A DNA stretch of 64,000 bases from Phyto melanocephala (lineage: Eukaryota > Arthropoda > Insecta > Diptera > Rhinophoridae), in assembly GCA_941918925.1 (NCBI GenBank), contig OW799236.1:17459474-17523473 (forward strand). The letters run 5' to 3'. The position numbers were made by a program, and so were the translations under genes. A model generated the notes under the pieces. The model saw nothing but the letters and a program-made list of their open reading frames with translations, was not told where the DNA came from and did no database searches. Positions 1 through 11,385 of this stretch are shown here, piece by piece. Numbering within the stretch: the stretch's first letter is position 1; every line of letters starts with the position of its first letter.

Positions 1-5
1 AGATC

Positions 6-593
6 TAAACACAACTGAGACGAACGACAAATTTTTCGTTGCGAATATTCGTCTTAGAAAATAAAACACATTTGTGTATATGGAAATGCACACAAACAGT
101 GCGTCGACTAAAATTCGTCATGCGCAACGAACTCTGCGATAGGGTTATTTCTATTTCTTACGCCGACGAACGACGAATAATTTGGTACAGAGTAACATTT
201 TTCTTTGATTTATTTTTTATTTTGTTATTAAATAATGATACTTTTTACTTTAAGAATTATTTTCACTTTTTATTTGTTACATATAATAAACTTAATGTAT
301 TTTTAATGATATACATATATATATATTTAAATTGTTTTTTTAATTAATATTTTTTTCAATTAGTGACGAACTTACGCAACAAATTTCAATCAATTAACTT
401 TATTAAACATTATAACATGATATTTAATATACCAAGATATTAATATCATGTAACTTGTCAATAATTATATGATATCAATATTTAAAACTTTTAAGTTGAT
501 TATTTATTAATATTTTTATCAAATTTCTAGTAATTTTAAATTACAGTCAAATTTGTCGTGTTGTGCGAAATTCGTTTGTCCCAGTTGTGTTTA
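6..593. mobile_element. MITE-like element with terminal inverted repeats
   Basis: The left end reads TAAACACAACTGAGAC and the right end is its near-perfect reverse complement (TAAACACAACTGGGAC read inward from 593). Similarity continues inward through scattered ACGAACGAC / ACAAACG motifs. The interior is AT-rich and has no transposase; an ORF of about 100 codons at 39-347 is a low-complexity chance frame. The length of about 588 bp with inverted ends fits a non-autonomous DNA transposon. I could not fix a target-site duplication, so the superfamily is unknown. Confidence 0.55.
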
Positions 594-935
594 AAGCTTC
601 AGGGTCTTCGTACCACTTTCTTGGTCTTTCGCTAAGATCTCATTTCTAAAGAATATTTTTCTGAAATTATTAGACGAAATTTGAGTGTTAAAGAAAAAGT
701 CTTGAAAAAAGCCTAGCCTATAGTTAGCCATAAAAACCACAGAATTCACATTAGTGATATATTTGTCCATAACTGTATATGCATCTCATTATACTAAAAT
801 ACCATTTTTTTGGTAATGGGTATAAAAAAACAGTCAACTGATTGGATACGACTACCTTATTAGTTTACCTTGCGCGAATTCGGCATCTACAAGAAGTTCA
901 AATTGATAGAGATCTCTGTAAATTGTTGAAATTTA
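594..935. other. Gene-free AT-rich spacer
   Basis: No gene, RNA gene or repeat end was recognised here. The stretch joins the MITE at the start of the window to the first family A repeat. Confidence 0.5.
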
Positions 936-1971
936 ATAAGTAAGAGCACTATATTCGGCTGTGGCCGGTTCTTTTATACCCACCACCATTTTTCTGTACT
1001 TTTTTATAAGACAAATGTATTATTTTGTTATTAACAGTAATCGCTATGGAATAATCTCTTTATACTAAAATATGTATCACTTTCTTTGTATAACTTCATA
1101 TGCTAGTAAAATGTTTTCGTAAATTTACTCTTTAATGGAAGTGGGCGTTAAAGTAGTCGTTTCTGCTAATAAATAAAACAGATATTTCAATATTGTCCGT
1201 TATTCTTCCAAAAACTTTGTTCATAGAGAAATTATATGAATTTAAGATAAACCGTTATATGGGAGGAAGCGGTAAAGTGGGCGTGTCACCTAAATTTTCT
1301 GGCATAACAATGACATTAAGTAGAAGGGTATCTGTAGCAAATTTCATCATCATATATCTAATTTGGACAGCTTTATGAGCTTTTAAATTTCATTAACTGT
1401 AGATAACGTGAAAAGTGGGCGTTATAGTAGGCGTGTCGAAGTTGTTTCTGCTAATGAATACAACCTAGATATTTCACTGTGCGGTAGAAATTTTCGTACA
1501 TTTTGATCTATAACTCCTTTCTTAAGGCGTAGATTTAAGCATTTTTCAGGGAAAAATATTACTTTTACTCAGGAAATATATATTCGAAGTTTCATGACTC
1601 TATGTTAATGCGTTTGGACACAATTCCATTTTATTCGATGTTGGAAGGACACGGTTTTTTTTGACCTACTCTTGTTTTACGGGCTACAACTCGCTTCCTA
1701 ATATTCCGATTTAGCCCACTTTCAATAACAAACAAACCTTGTGTATAAAAAATATTCTGGCAAAATTTGAGCCCCCTAGCTTTTTCGGTCCGACCTCTAT
1801 CGTGCTTTCAACAGACAGACAGTCGGACGGACATAGCTAGATCGTCATAAAATCAAACTCCGATGTAGAATATATATACTTTATGGGGTCTAAAATAGAT
1901 ATTTCGATGTGTTACAAGCGGAATGACAAAATGAATATACCCCCACCATTTTTTGGTGGCGGGTATAAAAA
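936..1971. repeat. Dispersed repeat family A, copy 1
   Basis: The repeat begins with AAGTAAGAGCACTATATTCGG followed by TTTTATACCCACCACC, and ends with CCCCCACCATTTTTTGG and GGCGGGTATAAAA, so its edges are inverted (TATACCCnCCACC / GGTGGCGGGTATA). Inside are two GTGGGCGT-containing units, a run of GACAGACAGTCGGACGGAC, and TATATACTTTATGGGGTC. A second, longer copy lies at 37276-39642. The architecture resembles interspersed repeats common in flies (mini-me-like in general pattern); the class is not settled. The 61-codon frame at 1193-1378 is a chance ORF inside the repeat. Confidence 0.75.
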
Positions 1972-2506
1972 TAAGGCATTAAATAAATAAGTTGTGGTAG
2001 GGTATTTTTAGTTACACCATGACTATTATTATATTTTTATATTATTTTATAAGGTAATAACAGCATTTGATATAAAATATCACATTACATAGTTTAAATT
2101 TAATAAAACACCACAAACTTTCTAAAAAAAACATTGAATTAATATTGTAGAGAAGGAAATGTTTTGAATTACCTCATATCGTATAAAGATCACTTTACAC
2201 TTAATATTAAACTGAGTATTACGACATGTCAAAGACTCAAAAAAAATTGTTCAATTCACAACCCCCGTTGTAATGTACTATTGTACTAGTTTTGTGTTAA
2301 AGTTTAAGTTTGCTTGTTGTTGGTATACATATTTCAAATTTCCAGATTTTGTTAAACAATACAATTTCATTTTGTATGTTTTTTAAATTGTTGTATTGGA
2401 CTTTTTATACAGGGATGGAAATTTTTTTTTGCAGAAACAAAAAATTAATTTTAAATAATTTTGTCGCTTTCAAAATAAAAATTATTTCTACTAAAAACTG
2501 TTTTAA
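1972..2506. other. Gene-free AT-rich spacer
   Basis: Only AT-rich sequence with short chance frames is visible between the family A and family B repeats. Confidence 0.5.
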
Positions 2507-2950
2507 TTTTTATACTCTTCTCACAGAGAAAAAGGGTATATATAGGTTTTTCATTCCGTGTGAAATTTTTACAATTTTCATTTCCGACCCCATAAAGTAT
2601 ATATTTTCTGAAAGCTTATGAATAGGGGAGTCGATTAAGCTCTGTCAGTCTGACCGTGGGTATTTTGACAAAAAATATCAGAAATATTTGGGAGTAGATC
2701 GGTATTGAAAATCAGAAACATCGGTACATAAACAACTGAGATAGCAAAAAACCACGGCCATATCGTTTATTTTAAAACAACAACAACATACATATAACCG
2801 TGGTATACTGGTTAGAGTAAACGTGGCATATTTTTATTTTTTATTTTTTTTTAGATGAATGGTGATATAAACTATTGTTATTGCATGACTACACGTTGTG
2901 AAGGGTATATAAGATTCGGCACGGCCGAATATAGCACTCTTTCTTGTTTT
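2507..2950. repeat. Dispersed repeat family B, copy 1
   Basis: The repeat starts with a decayed TATACCCTTC-like edge, then carries the family core TTTCCGACCCCATAAAGTAT with AAAGCTTATGAATAG and GGAGTCGATTAAG. It ends with the palindromic TTCGGCACGGCCGAATATAG and CTTGTTTT. The right end is almost identical to those at 6506 and 59925. No coding function is supported. Confidence 0.75.
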
Positions 2951-3032
2951 CTAATATTTTTAAATTTTATTCAAGCTCGAGTTAATTTTTAACATTATTA
3001 TTATTGCAAGGAATGTTTTAAGAAATCTATTA

Positions 3033-3260
3033 GTTACCGAATTTAATAAATTTAAAATCCCGGGAGTTAAATAGATGATATTTAGATCCAACACGTAAAG
3101 AGTATTAATGAAAAAATCGTAGGTGATTTCGAAAATGCATTCCACTTGGCTAGTGTCGGTAAAACATATCTTTTAAGATTATTCTTTCATTATCATAATT
3201 AAAGAAAAATTCTTTGTAATATTAAGAATGTTAAAAAAAATTAACTTGAGCCTGACAGAC
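3033..3260. repeat. Dispersed repeat shared with 52908-53150
   Basis: The stretch TTACCGAATT ... CCCGGGAGTTAAATAGATG ... TCGAAAATGCATTCCACT ... GGCTAGTGTCGGTAAAA recurs in the same order and orientation at 52908-53150 with scattered substitutions and small indels. No ORF is shared. The boundaries are approximate because similarity fades into AT-rich DNA on both sides. Confidence 0.7.
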
Positions 3261-5160
3261 CAACCTAAACAAGAGCGGCAGGCGTTGCGTAATATTCCGC
3301 TGTGCGGTATTAATGAGGTGATAAACGTTAACAAGAGCGTCAACGTTGTGTAATGAACAGTAATGTTCACTTATGTTTTTTTAAATAAAACTCACTAAAT
3401 AGAAATAAAATCGCTAGATTAACCTGAAAATAGCTAAAATGGCATTACTTTTCAGCAATTACAAAAATAAAAAGAGGAGTCATGATTCAGCTCTGGTCGG
3501 GTCAAGAGCTCGCGCGTCATTGCCATTATCTCTTAAAAGGCAATAAGGCCGTCCTTTTTATCTGGCATTGGTTAATTGCGTTGCGTCGGTTAACTGTACG
3601 AAGGTACAGTTACCCGGACTATCAATTGACCACATGCAGATTTGTATATAAGGAGTCGAATTCGGAATAGTAGGTCAATTGGTAGTTACTGGAAGAGGCT
3701 CTGGAAAACATTTGAAAATTAAATAAAAAATAATTGGTGATGGCAGTTTTGTCTTTTGACAGCGAAATAATCGTCTAGTGCTAGTACACTAGAAATCCAT
3801 TGGAGTAATTCAAAAAAAAAAAACAACACTTGTACTGCAGCCAACTTCCATACCTAATGCCTGGCCAAAATTGAATTTTCCAATCGCAAAGCGTTGCCGC
3901 CGCGGTAATTCGGTTTGTTTCATACAAATTGTATGAACATGAGAATTTTTGACAGCCAAAAAACGCTTGAGCTTTTGTTTAGGCTTGTCTGTCAATAAAA
4001 TCTAAAAATATTAGTAAAAACAGGAAGTTCGACAAATAAAAAAATAATTTTTTCCTAAACTTTACGATTTTTTTTGATCCGGTATTTTTTTTGTCTTAAT
4101 TTTCTTTAGATCTATTAAAAATTAAATCTTACTACTTCTTGAAATTATCTTCATCAAAACTTTAAACATTTATAAACACATTATTTTGTTTCAACAATTA
4201 TTTGATTTTAAGTTTTTTTTAAACAACAGTAATTCTATTAAATAATTGTTATTTTGTTAAACTAATTTTTTCTTATTTCGTAAATAATAAAGCATATTCT
4301 TATTTTGAGTCATTTTGAAAATCATATGACGATGAAAGAGCTATCACTAATAATGTTTAAGGTCAATTAATACGTCATTAATATAGTTTTCATATTTTTT
4401 TTTCTATTGCAACAAATAAGTTGTAATTTTTGTTGTTGTTGTTTTTTTTAAAGATAATTAATAGTTTATTATATATATATTTTTTTATTCTGTATTAGAG
4501 AGAAAAAAAAATAAACGATTGTTTTTATTTCACAATATGTTTAGATGGCCTGTTGATGACTGACTGACTTTGATATTGAATGATTTACATAAAACAGATG
4601 TTTACTTAACACATACATATGTAATTTCTCATAAATTTTGAAAATAAAAAATTTATTATGCGTTTAACAAGTTAAAGAAAATGTGTGTGTTTGTTTTTTA
4701 ATGCTTAAAAAGATGTTGTAATAAAAAAAAGAAATACATTTTAACATTTTACAAAACAAATTTGATAAAACATTGCCTTACAGTAAACATTTAATTTTTT
4801 TTTATCATTTCTTAATAAGTTTTAGTAGGCAAGTATGTGACGAAATAAGCGCAGCCACTAAAATTTATGAATTTCTTTTGTAGTAAAATGTTTACATTTA
4901 AATTTTTTTTACAATACAACAAATTTTTAAAATTTGTTATTGCTTTTTGTTATAAAATTTGCAAACGAAAAATATTTTTTGCTTTATAAGAACAGCAGGT
5001 TAATATATTTTTTTATTTAACCAAATTTAAAGAAAATTTAAAAAACAATCACAAAAATAGCGGTCAAGCTTATTTGAGCAAATATTTTCTAAATGTGAAT
5101 GTAGCTTAAAATAATAAAATTCTATTTTTTTGAACAAAAACTACTTAAAGCAAGTACTGT
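3261..5160. other. Gene-free stretch with two GC-richer islands
   Basis: The stretch is mostly poly-A/T-rich DNA. Two less AT-rich islands stand out, at about 3270-3690 and 3835-4000. Each has an open frame of about 60 codons (3482-3670 on +, 3810-3995 on -), but neither resembles a known domain and I treat them as chance frames or old repeat debris. ATCGCTAG and TAGCTAAA motifs near 3410-3440 recall those at 10.1-11.4 kb. Confidence 0.4.
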
Positions 5161-5164
5161 TTTC

Positions 5165-5250
5165 TATAGGGTGTCCCAAATTGTAATATAATTTAATCAC
5201 CTTTAGTAGGTATTTTTTTTATAGGGTGTCCCAAATTGTAATACAATTTA
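5165..5250. repeat. Duplicated mariner-like end, GGGTGTCCCAAATTG
   Basis: TATAGGGTGTCCCAAATTG occurs twice, at about 5166 and 5221, roughly 55 bp apart, each followed by TAATA(T/C)AATTTA. Related ends occur near 13056 and, inverted, near 48440. The motif resembles a Tc1/mariner terminal repeat; no matching partner end was found close by. Confidence 0.45.
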
Positions 5251-5298
5251 GATATAAAATATCAATGTGTATATGCGCATTGTACAATTTATCATACA

Positions 5299-6506
5299 TT
5301 TTTATGCCCTTCACCTGTGCAAGGGGAATATATTGCTTTGTCATTCCGTTTGTAATTTCTACAATTTTCATTTCCGACCCTATAAAGTATTTATTTTTGG
5401 AAAGCTTAGAAAGAGTCGATTGATCACTATCCAGGTGATGTTCTAAATCAACTTTTTCAAGCTCCCACATGTTGCGCAGACCTATATGTGGTATCAATCT
5501 ATTTCATCCATCCGGAAATGAATCGCTTTTGAAATCCAGCACAAACGCCTAATAACTTTTTGAAATATGAACAAAATAACACGACTGCCTCTATTTTTTC
5601 CATATTTGTATTATATAAATTAACATTTTCAAATCCTAGGATAATTTATAGAAGTATTTGTGACTATTTTCAGGCCCCATATATGCCTTTAGGGATATTC
5701 GTAAGCAATTTTGGACAAATCGGTCACTAATCGGCAAAGTTGTAGGCAAAAAATATATATATCTTTTGTAAATATAAAGTTTCTCAAGCTTCTTAATAAT
5801 TTAGGGACACACTTGAGACACCAAATTGCAAGCCGTAACTTTGGAAATTATTCCTGACTAATAGATCGGTTTGAAACTAACTGAGATATAAGGACTAAAA
5901 TACAACTACTTCGATGTTTTTCCTAAAACTTACAAACGAAAATAAATTTTTTTAGCTTCTAGGCATCTGAGAGAATCAAGATGGGTATCAATTGAAAAGC
6001 TTTTATTAGCAGAATGTAATACAATTTAAAAGCCACTACAAAATCGCTAATTACGTAATCTAGTATTTAAAAATGTACCGCCTTTAACGAAAATGCTTGA
6101 TCAGCAATACAGCAAACTATGAAAAAGTTAAAATCAAAAATGGAGTCCTTAATAAAATACCAAATATACTTATGGGTCAAATTTAGTACTTACGGGCTTT
6201 GTCCCTTCAACCCCACACAATATTGGTATCAAATAAAAGGCTTGACTGAAAGAATGCAGTTAATTAAGAAAAAGTGTAAAATCACAAATGGCGTCTGAAG
6301 TAAAATGGCGAATAATTTTTTTTCTTAACTTAATCAATATGGGTATCAAATAAAATAACTCGACTAGTAGAATATGCAAAAATTTAAAATCAAAGATGAC
6401 GTCGGAAATAATAAAACAAAATTGTGTACAATATTAAACCTATGTACATGATAATGAAGGGTATTATCAGATTCGCCAAGGCCGAATACAGCATTTTTAC
6501 TTGTTT
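5299..6506. repeat. Dispersed repeat family B, copy 2 (long form)
   Basis: The repeat starts ATGCCCTTCACCTGTGC, carries the core TTTCCGACCCTATAAAGTAT at about 5370, and ends near AAGGGTATTATCAGATTCGCC and CGAATACAGCATTTTTACTTG. The interior 5500-6400 matches the interior of the copy at 58051-59178, including phrases such as GGACAAATCGGTCACTAAT and ACTTACAAACGAAAAT. The minus-strand frame at 5219-5497 translates the repeat core and is not a gene. Confidence 0.75.
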
Positions 6507-6939
6507 GAGCTTATTTTTATTATTGAAACAAATAACATGTTTCGTACACTGGGCAAATGACCTATACAACTTTGCTCTCACATACGCAATAAATGTTTTG
6601 AAACCCTCTGACTACAGCTAATGTACTAGTCTGTGAAGAAATGCTTATAAACATAAAACTAGAATAAATATAACGTGTTTTACGTAGTTAATGAATAAAT
6701 AGTTGTTTTCGAGTTATAGTGACCAGCTTAGTAAAGAGGTCAAATTATTAAAAAAATCTAAGTAATAAAAAATTAACAAAAACCTATTGTCAACTTAAGA
6801 AAATTATGCCTTTATTGCTGAACTCAACCCAGTTTGGTCTTTTGAGGGTTAAGCCATTTTCCGTACAACCAAATTATTTTTTATTTTTATTATTCTTTTT
6901 TTTTGGGGGGGATTTACCTACTTAAAATTTAGTCAATCC

Positions 6940-7015
6940 CAGAAAAAAAAACTAGAAATAGTGTAAAGCGGATTACATTTTAAAGAGTTCTAAATCAATA
7001 GTGCCAAAGCATTAA
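6940..7015. repeat. Left half of an older repeat split by the TTAA element
   Basis: The bases before the TTAA site match 40236-40312 (for example ...GAAATAGTGTAAAGC.GATTACATTTT... against ...GAAGTAGTGCAAAGTGAAATACATTTT...). The match resumes on the far side of the insertion at 9708. The copy at 40.2 kb is therefore an unoccupied version of this site. Confidence 0.65.
7012..7015. other. Left TTAA target site of the long-TIR element
   Basis: TTAA here and TTAA at 9704-9707 directly bracket the matching inverted ends (TTACACAGTACAAC against TAACACAGTACAAC). The related unoccupied site at 40.3 kb has one TTAA at the equivalent place. Confidence 0.7.
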
Positions 7016-7534
7016 TTACACAGTACAACACATGATTTGCCAACTCAATTCTGTGAACTGTATGTGAAATTAGACCCAAAAAGAAGAATTTCTGCATCAT
7101 TCGTTTTGTCTTCTTACCTGCGATTTGAAGTTAGTATCGATTTGAAGTTAGTACTATCGTATAGGGGAATTTATCACGTTTTAGGCCCTGTTGTTTGACA
7201 TAGCTCGACAACCACTAGCCCAATTTAGTTGAAATAAATTTAAAAAAATTTAGAATTACAATTCCCTTAATCTGTTCATATATTGTTTTCCTATACAAGT
7301 AACACTTTCGAAGTTAAAAATGAATGTATGAAGGGAAAAAATTATTTTTTGCCTAAAAATTTAAATTTTTTTTTTTTAAATACATAAAAAATCCAAAATG
7401 GAAAAAAGTTTCAAGTCTAGTTATTTTTTCGCAAAGTCACATAACCTATGAGCAAAATGAGACAAAGATCATAAAAATCGATGCACGCGTTTCGCTTTCA
7501 TTCGCAATTGAGTAAATGTATGAATTTCAAAAAT
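7016..7534. repeat. Left terminal inverted repeat of the TTAA element
   Basis: This 519-bp arm pairs with 9174-9703. It starts TTACACAGTACAAC and ends ATGAATTTCAAAAAT. A small insertion or deletion near the tip separates the two arms; the rest is nearly identical. Confidence 0.75.
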
Positions 7535-7692
7535 CAGTTATAGCCACCACCCTTAAAATAAAAATAAAAATATAAATTAAAAAATTATCATGCAAAAAAA
7601 AAACTTTATTTATAAAAACTTAATGAAAATAAAATAATATGCAATTAATACGCAATTATAATATGCATAAAAACAAAATTTAGAACATTTTT

Positions 7693-9227
7693 TCAATTAT
7701 TGGCAATATCCATCCTTGTAGAAGTTGACGCTTGTGGTTCTGATGATCTTGTTTTCTTCGTAGGTTGTTCATATTCATGGTCTGAGTCTGTATCGTCATC
7801 CGAGATACACATACTATTCAAGGGCGTGTTTCTTTCACTGTGTCCACCAATTTCAATGTCTTCATCTTCGGTGCTTTCTTCAAACTGCATAATTGTGGAA
7901 CTCCACCAACAAACCTCCGCAAGCAATGCATCCAATTTTTTGCTTTTGAACCGCTTTTCAAATGGCATGGTCACCTGGTGGAACCTCTCTCCTTGTTCGT
8001 CTGATTCCTGAGGTGATTGTGCCAAAAAAGTATCGAGGTGGTGGTACAAGAAATGCAATTTCAGCGTCATGGATGCACCGATTTTTTCGAAATAAAACAG
8101 CAACCTGTCCACTCGTTGCTGTATCTCTTCTCGCTGGACACGGTTCTTTCCTAGAACGCCTTCTATTACTTCTTTCAATGCGTTCCATGCATGTTGGTGG
8201 TCGTGATGCTCTGAAAGCAAATGTGTGAAAGAATCACTTTTGATCAATTTCCGAATATCAGGTCCATTGAGAATACCTGTTTTAAATACATGAGAAAAAC
8301 GAAAAAATTATTGGTAATGCGAATGTATAGAAATTAACAAATTTAGATATGACAATATTGAAATACAGAGTACGATACGTACCGTTTTTAATTTTCTCAT
8401 CACTGAGTTTCGGAAAGATAGATTTCAAACAGTCAAAGGCGCCGTTAACTTTTTTGACCACCACTTCAACGAATTTCCCAGCTATTCCCAGTTTCATGTG
8501 GAGCGGTGGCAACAAAATATCATCCAGGTCCTTTATCATAGGTTCATTGCGTAATTTTAATTGTTTGTTGAGCTCGGGAGTTCTTCCTTTCCAATCTTTA
8601 CATTGATATTGATTTCCTTTCTATCGTGAATCCCAATTACAAAGGAAGCAGAAGTATTTTGGATATCCGCCCTTTTCTATAATCCCTTGTAGTATGTTGA
8701 CCACCTTCAGATCGCAACAAATGTTCCATTTGTGTTCATCGTATTTGATTTTCTTCAAAATTTCGCCCAATGCTTCATACTTTTCCTTCATAGTTGTGCT
8801 GAATCCCAATGGAATGCATGGTTTTTTATTTTTTTTGTGCAGCAGCACAGCCTTCAAACTAGTAACTGAACCATCGATGAATAAACGCCTATATACCTGA
8901 TTCAGCACTTGTACGTTTCAAACTGTGCAAAACTTTCCAAATAATGACCACCCTTAAATGTGGGTGCAATTTCTGTAAAAAAATCATATAGGTAGCCACC
9001 GGAAAAACCAAAATAATAAAAAGGTCCACTTTCCGTTTAATTGTCCACGTACATTTATTACCGCAATCATAAAAATCAAATAACCTTTTGTTTATTCCTT
9101 TTTTTTTAATTCTCAGAATCATGAAAAAGGTGTCAATGTTTTCTCCAAATAATGTTGTGCATATCTCGAGCAAATTTTTGAAATTCATACATTTACTCAA
9201 TTGCGAATAAAAGCGAAACGCGTGCAT
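7693..9227 (-). pseudogene. Decayed transposase-like gene of an arthropod mobile-element family
   Basis: Read right to left, the fragments at 8889-9227, 8621-8908, 8282-8539 and 7693-8276 form one protein in order. Landmarks are FIDGSVTSLKAVLLH, ICCDLKVVNILQG, YFCFLCNWDSR, LPPLHMKLG, PKLSDEKIKNG, GPDIRKLIK and SDEQGERFHQ, ending in an acidic, serine-rich tail. From memory, this order matches uncharacterised, transposon-derived proteins common in aphids, Hydra and other animals. An intact intron remains: donor GTACGT at 8382 and acceptor AG at 8277 (106 bp), joining KNG to GPDIRKL. A frame break occurs near 8889-8908 and a stop near 8620, so it is dead. I cannot assign the catalytic residues. 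Confidence 0.65.
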
Positions 9228-9703
9228 CGATTTTTATGATCTTTGTCTCATTTTGCTCATAGGTTATGTGACTTTGCGAAAAAATAACTAGACTTGAAAC
9301 TTTTTTCCATTTTGGATTTTTTATGTATTTAAAAAAAAAAAAATTTAAATTTTTAGGCAAAAAATAATTTTTTCCCATCATACATTCATTTTTAACTTCG
9401 AAAGTGTTACTTGTATAGGAAAACAATATATGAACAGATTAAGGGAATTGTAATTCTAAATTTTTTAAAATTTATTTCAACTAAATTGGGCTAGTGGTTG
9501 TCGAGCTATGTCAAACAACAGGGCCTAAAACGTGATAAATTCCCCTATACGATAGTACTAACTTCAAATCGATACTAACTTCAAATCGCAGGTAAGAAGA
9601 CAAAACGAATGATGCAGAAATTCTTCTTTTTGGGTCTAATTTCACATACAGTTCACAGAATTGAGTTGGCAATCAATTAACTGAAAAATGTTGTACTGTG
9701 TTA
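9174..9703. repeat. Right terminal inverted repeat of the TTAA element
   Basis: This 530-bp arm is the reverse complement of 7016-7534 and ends GTTGTACTGTGTTA directly before the right TTAA at 9704-9707. Frames at 9193-9426 lie in the arm and are not genes. Confidence 0.75.
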
Positions 9704-9707
9704 TTAA

Positions 9708-9880
9708 TTACTCCATAAAGGCGAAATAGTTTGTCATACATGATGTGCTTCAAAAAAATTGCAAAATTTCTTAAACAACTTATGAAAACAAAGAAAATTA
9801 ACTCATAAAACATTGGTTGCTTTGCACCAAATATGCATGAGTTCTATGCACTCTTTAGAAATTATTTTTGTATGTTAAAT
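9708..9880. repeat. Right half of the older repeat split by the TTAA element
   Basis: TTACTCCATAAAGGCGAAAT onward matches 40311-40465 (TGACTCCCTAAAGGCGAAAT..., then TTTGTCAT.(A/C)ATGATGTGCTT and ATGAGTTCT.T.TGCACT). Together with 6940-7015 it forms one repeat interrupted by the 2.7-kb insertion. Confidence 0.65.
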
Positions 9881-10130
9881 TCTTGCGTAAAATAACTAAA
9901 GTTGTTCAACATATTTCACAAATTGAAACAGAGTACCAGGCTGGTATTCTGTTCACTATTTCATGCGAACTGTTGTCAAACTCCATATAAAAAAAATCGT
10001 AAACAATGTTGCCCAATTAGTATTCTGTTTATAACTTAAAAAACATATGAAATGTTTCTGTCAACATTCAAGCAACATTTTGTTTCGTATGAAATAATGT
10101 GAACAATAGTTATTTCGTATGAAATTCAAA

Positions 10131-11385
10131 AAGCTGATAACACTGTTGCCATTTCAGCTATTTTCTCGTCAAATCTAGCGATTTTTAAACATTTTTTGCG
10201 GGAAAAAATATGATTTAGCTATTAGCGGGAAATCTAGCGATTTATGCGATGTTAGTTCTGAACGTGTTTTAAATACATTTGTTGTATACATTCTTAAAGA
10301 GTAGCTAACAATTCATTTGTAAGGCGAATGCTATTTTCAATACACTTTTTAATACAGATTATGGCATCTGAAAGGCAAAAACCACGTACATTAAAATTCA
10401 AAAACCAATTTTGTCTTGCAAAATTTATAGCTCGAATAATTTGAGTTCTGAGTTTGTGAATTATACAAAAAAAAAAACTATTTAAAAATTGCTTGAAAGA
10501 AATTAGAAATATGTATTGCAAAAAAAAACTAATAAAATCAAAAACTTGTGCATGGTTAAGCCATTAAAAGTTTAAGTCCTGGGTAATGCAAGATTAAAAA
10601 GACAATACAAAAGGATATTGATGCAGGTGCTCCCTGTCTGCAAAATTGTACAAACACAAGTCATCTGCATCGGTGAAAGGTTTATATTGGAAAAAATTTA
10701 AATTAAAAGAAGGCTTCATTTATATCTCAACATACGTCAATTAATTTAATTAATCACCTGAGTGATTTATGTAAAAAAGATTTCGATGGAACGATTGAAA
10801 ACCGTATTCATAGAACCAAATGCTTAGCGATAAATAAAAATGTTTTAGTGACCCATCTCTTAATGGAAGTTAGAAACGATGTATCAGGAAATTTGGAAAT
10901 AAATCAATAGACGTTGGTGTCATCAAGTGGTACATAAACTTAAAATAAATATTCTTTTTGATATAGGTATTTTAATAATTATTTTCAGTACTGAAAAACA
11001 ACAAATTGTGTTAACATTTCTAAGCTTGGCTGAAGTGGCCGATGCGACAGCTTCAATTACGATATATTTAAATCAACACTAAAGAAACTAGATTATAATT
11101 TTAGACTTTTAGTGAATTACTATACTTTTCTTTTTTTCCTTCTGTCATTATATAAGAAAAACTTAGCGATAAAACGCTAAATTTTCCGAAAAATAAAAAA
11201 AATGGACGAACACTATTTTTTTTTTTAATTTATGGCAGAATTTGCAAAAAAATAAATAATTAGCGATTTATCGCTAAAATTTTGATAATTTTTTAGTTAT
11301 AGCTATTTTCTAGCTATTTTTCTACTTATTTTAGCGATATTCTATGGGAAAAAGTGGCTGATAAAAACACTCTTTGAAAAAACAG
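10131..11385. repeat. Possible decayed hAT-like element with TAGCGAT clusters
   Basis: TAGCGATTT / ATCGCTAAA motifs cluster at about 10175-10250 and 11160-11335, near CACTGTTGCCATTTC on the left and GTGGCTGATAAAAACACT on the right. The two edges look like weakly related termini. The interior is AT-rich with no recognisable transposase. Similar motifs occur near 3410-3440 and 45045. Boundaries and class are guesses. Confidence 0.25.

Larger units (their letters stand above)
7016..9703 (-). mobile_element. TTAA-inserted DNA transposon with ~520-bp terminal inverted repeats
   Basis: The arms 7016-7534 and 9174-9703 are long near-perfect inverted repeats; for example TTCATACATTTACTCAATTG near 9184 is inverted near 7515. 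Between them lies one decayed gene on the minus strand. The 2.7-kb unit is flanked by TTAA on both sides, and a related unoccupied site exists at 40.2 kb. TTAA duplication is typical of piggyBac and Kolobok superfamilies. The coding relic is not piggyBac, so a Kolobok-like or other TTAA-targeting family is the better guess. Frameshifts and stops make this copy non-autonomous. Confidence 0.75.

Noticed and set aside
39..347. 102-codon frame at the window start
   Set aside because: It lies within the inverted-repeat MITE and its second half is low-complexity Phe/Leu/Tyr sequence.
3482..3670. 62-codon frame in a GC-richer island
   Set aside because: No domain, no splice sites and no second copy were found; kept only as part of the spacer description.
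7700..8228. Plus-strand frames opposite the transposase relic
   Set aside because: They are antisense shadows; the minus strand carries the recognisable motifs and the intron.
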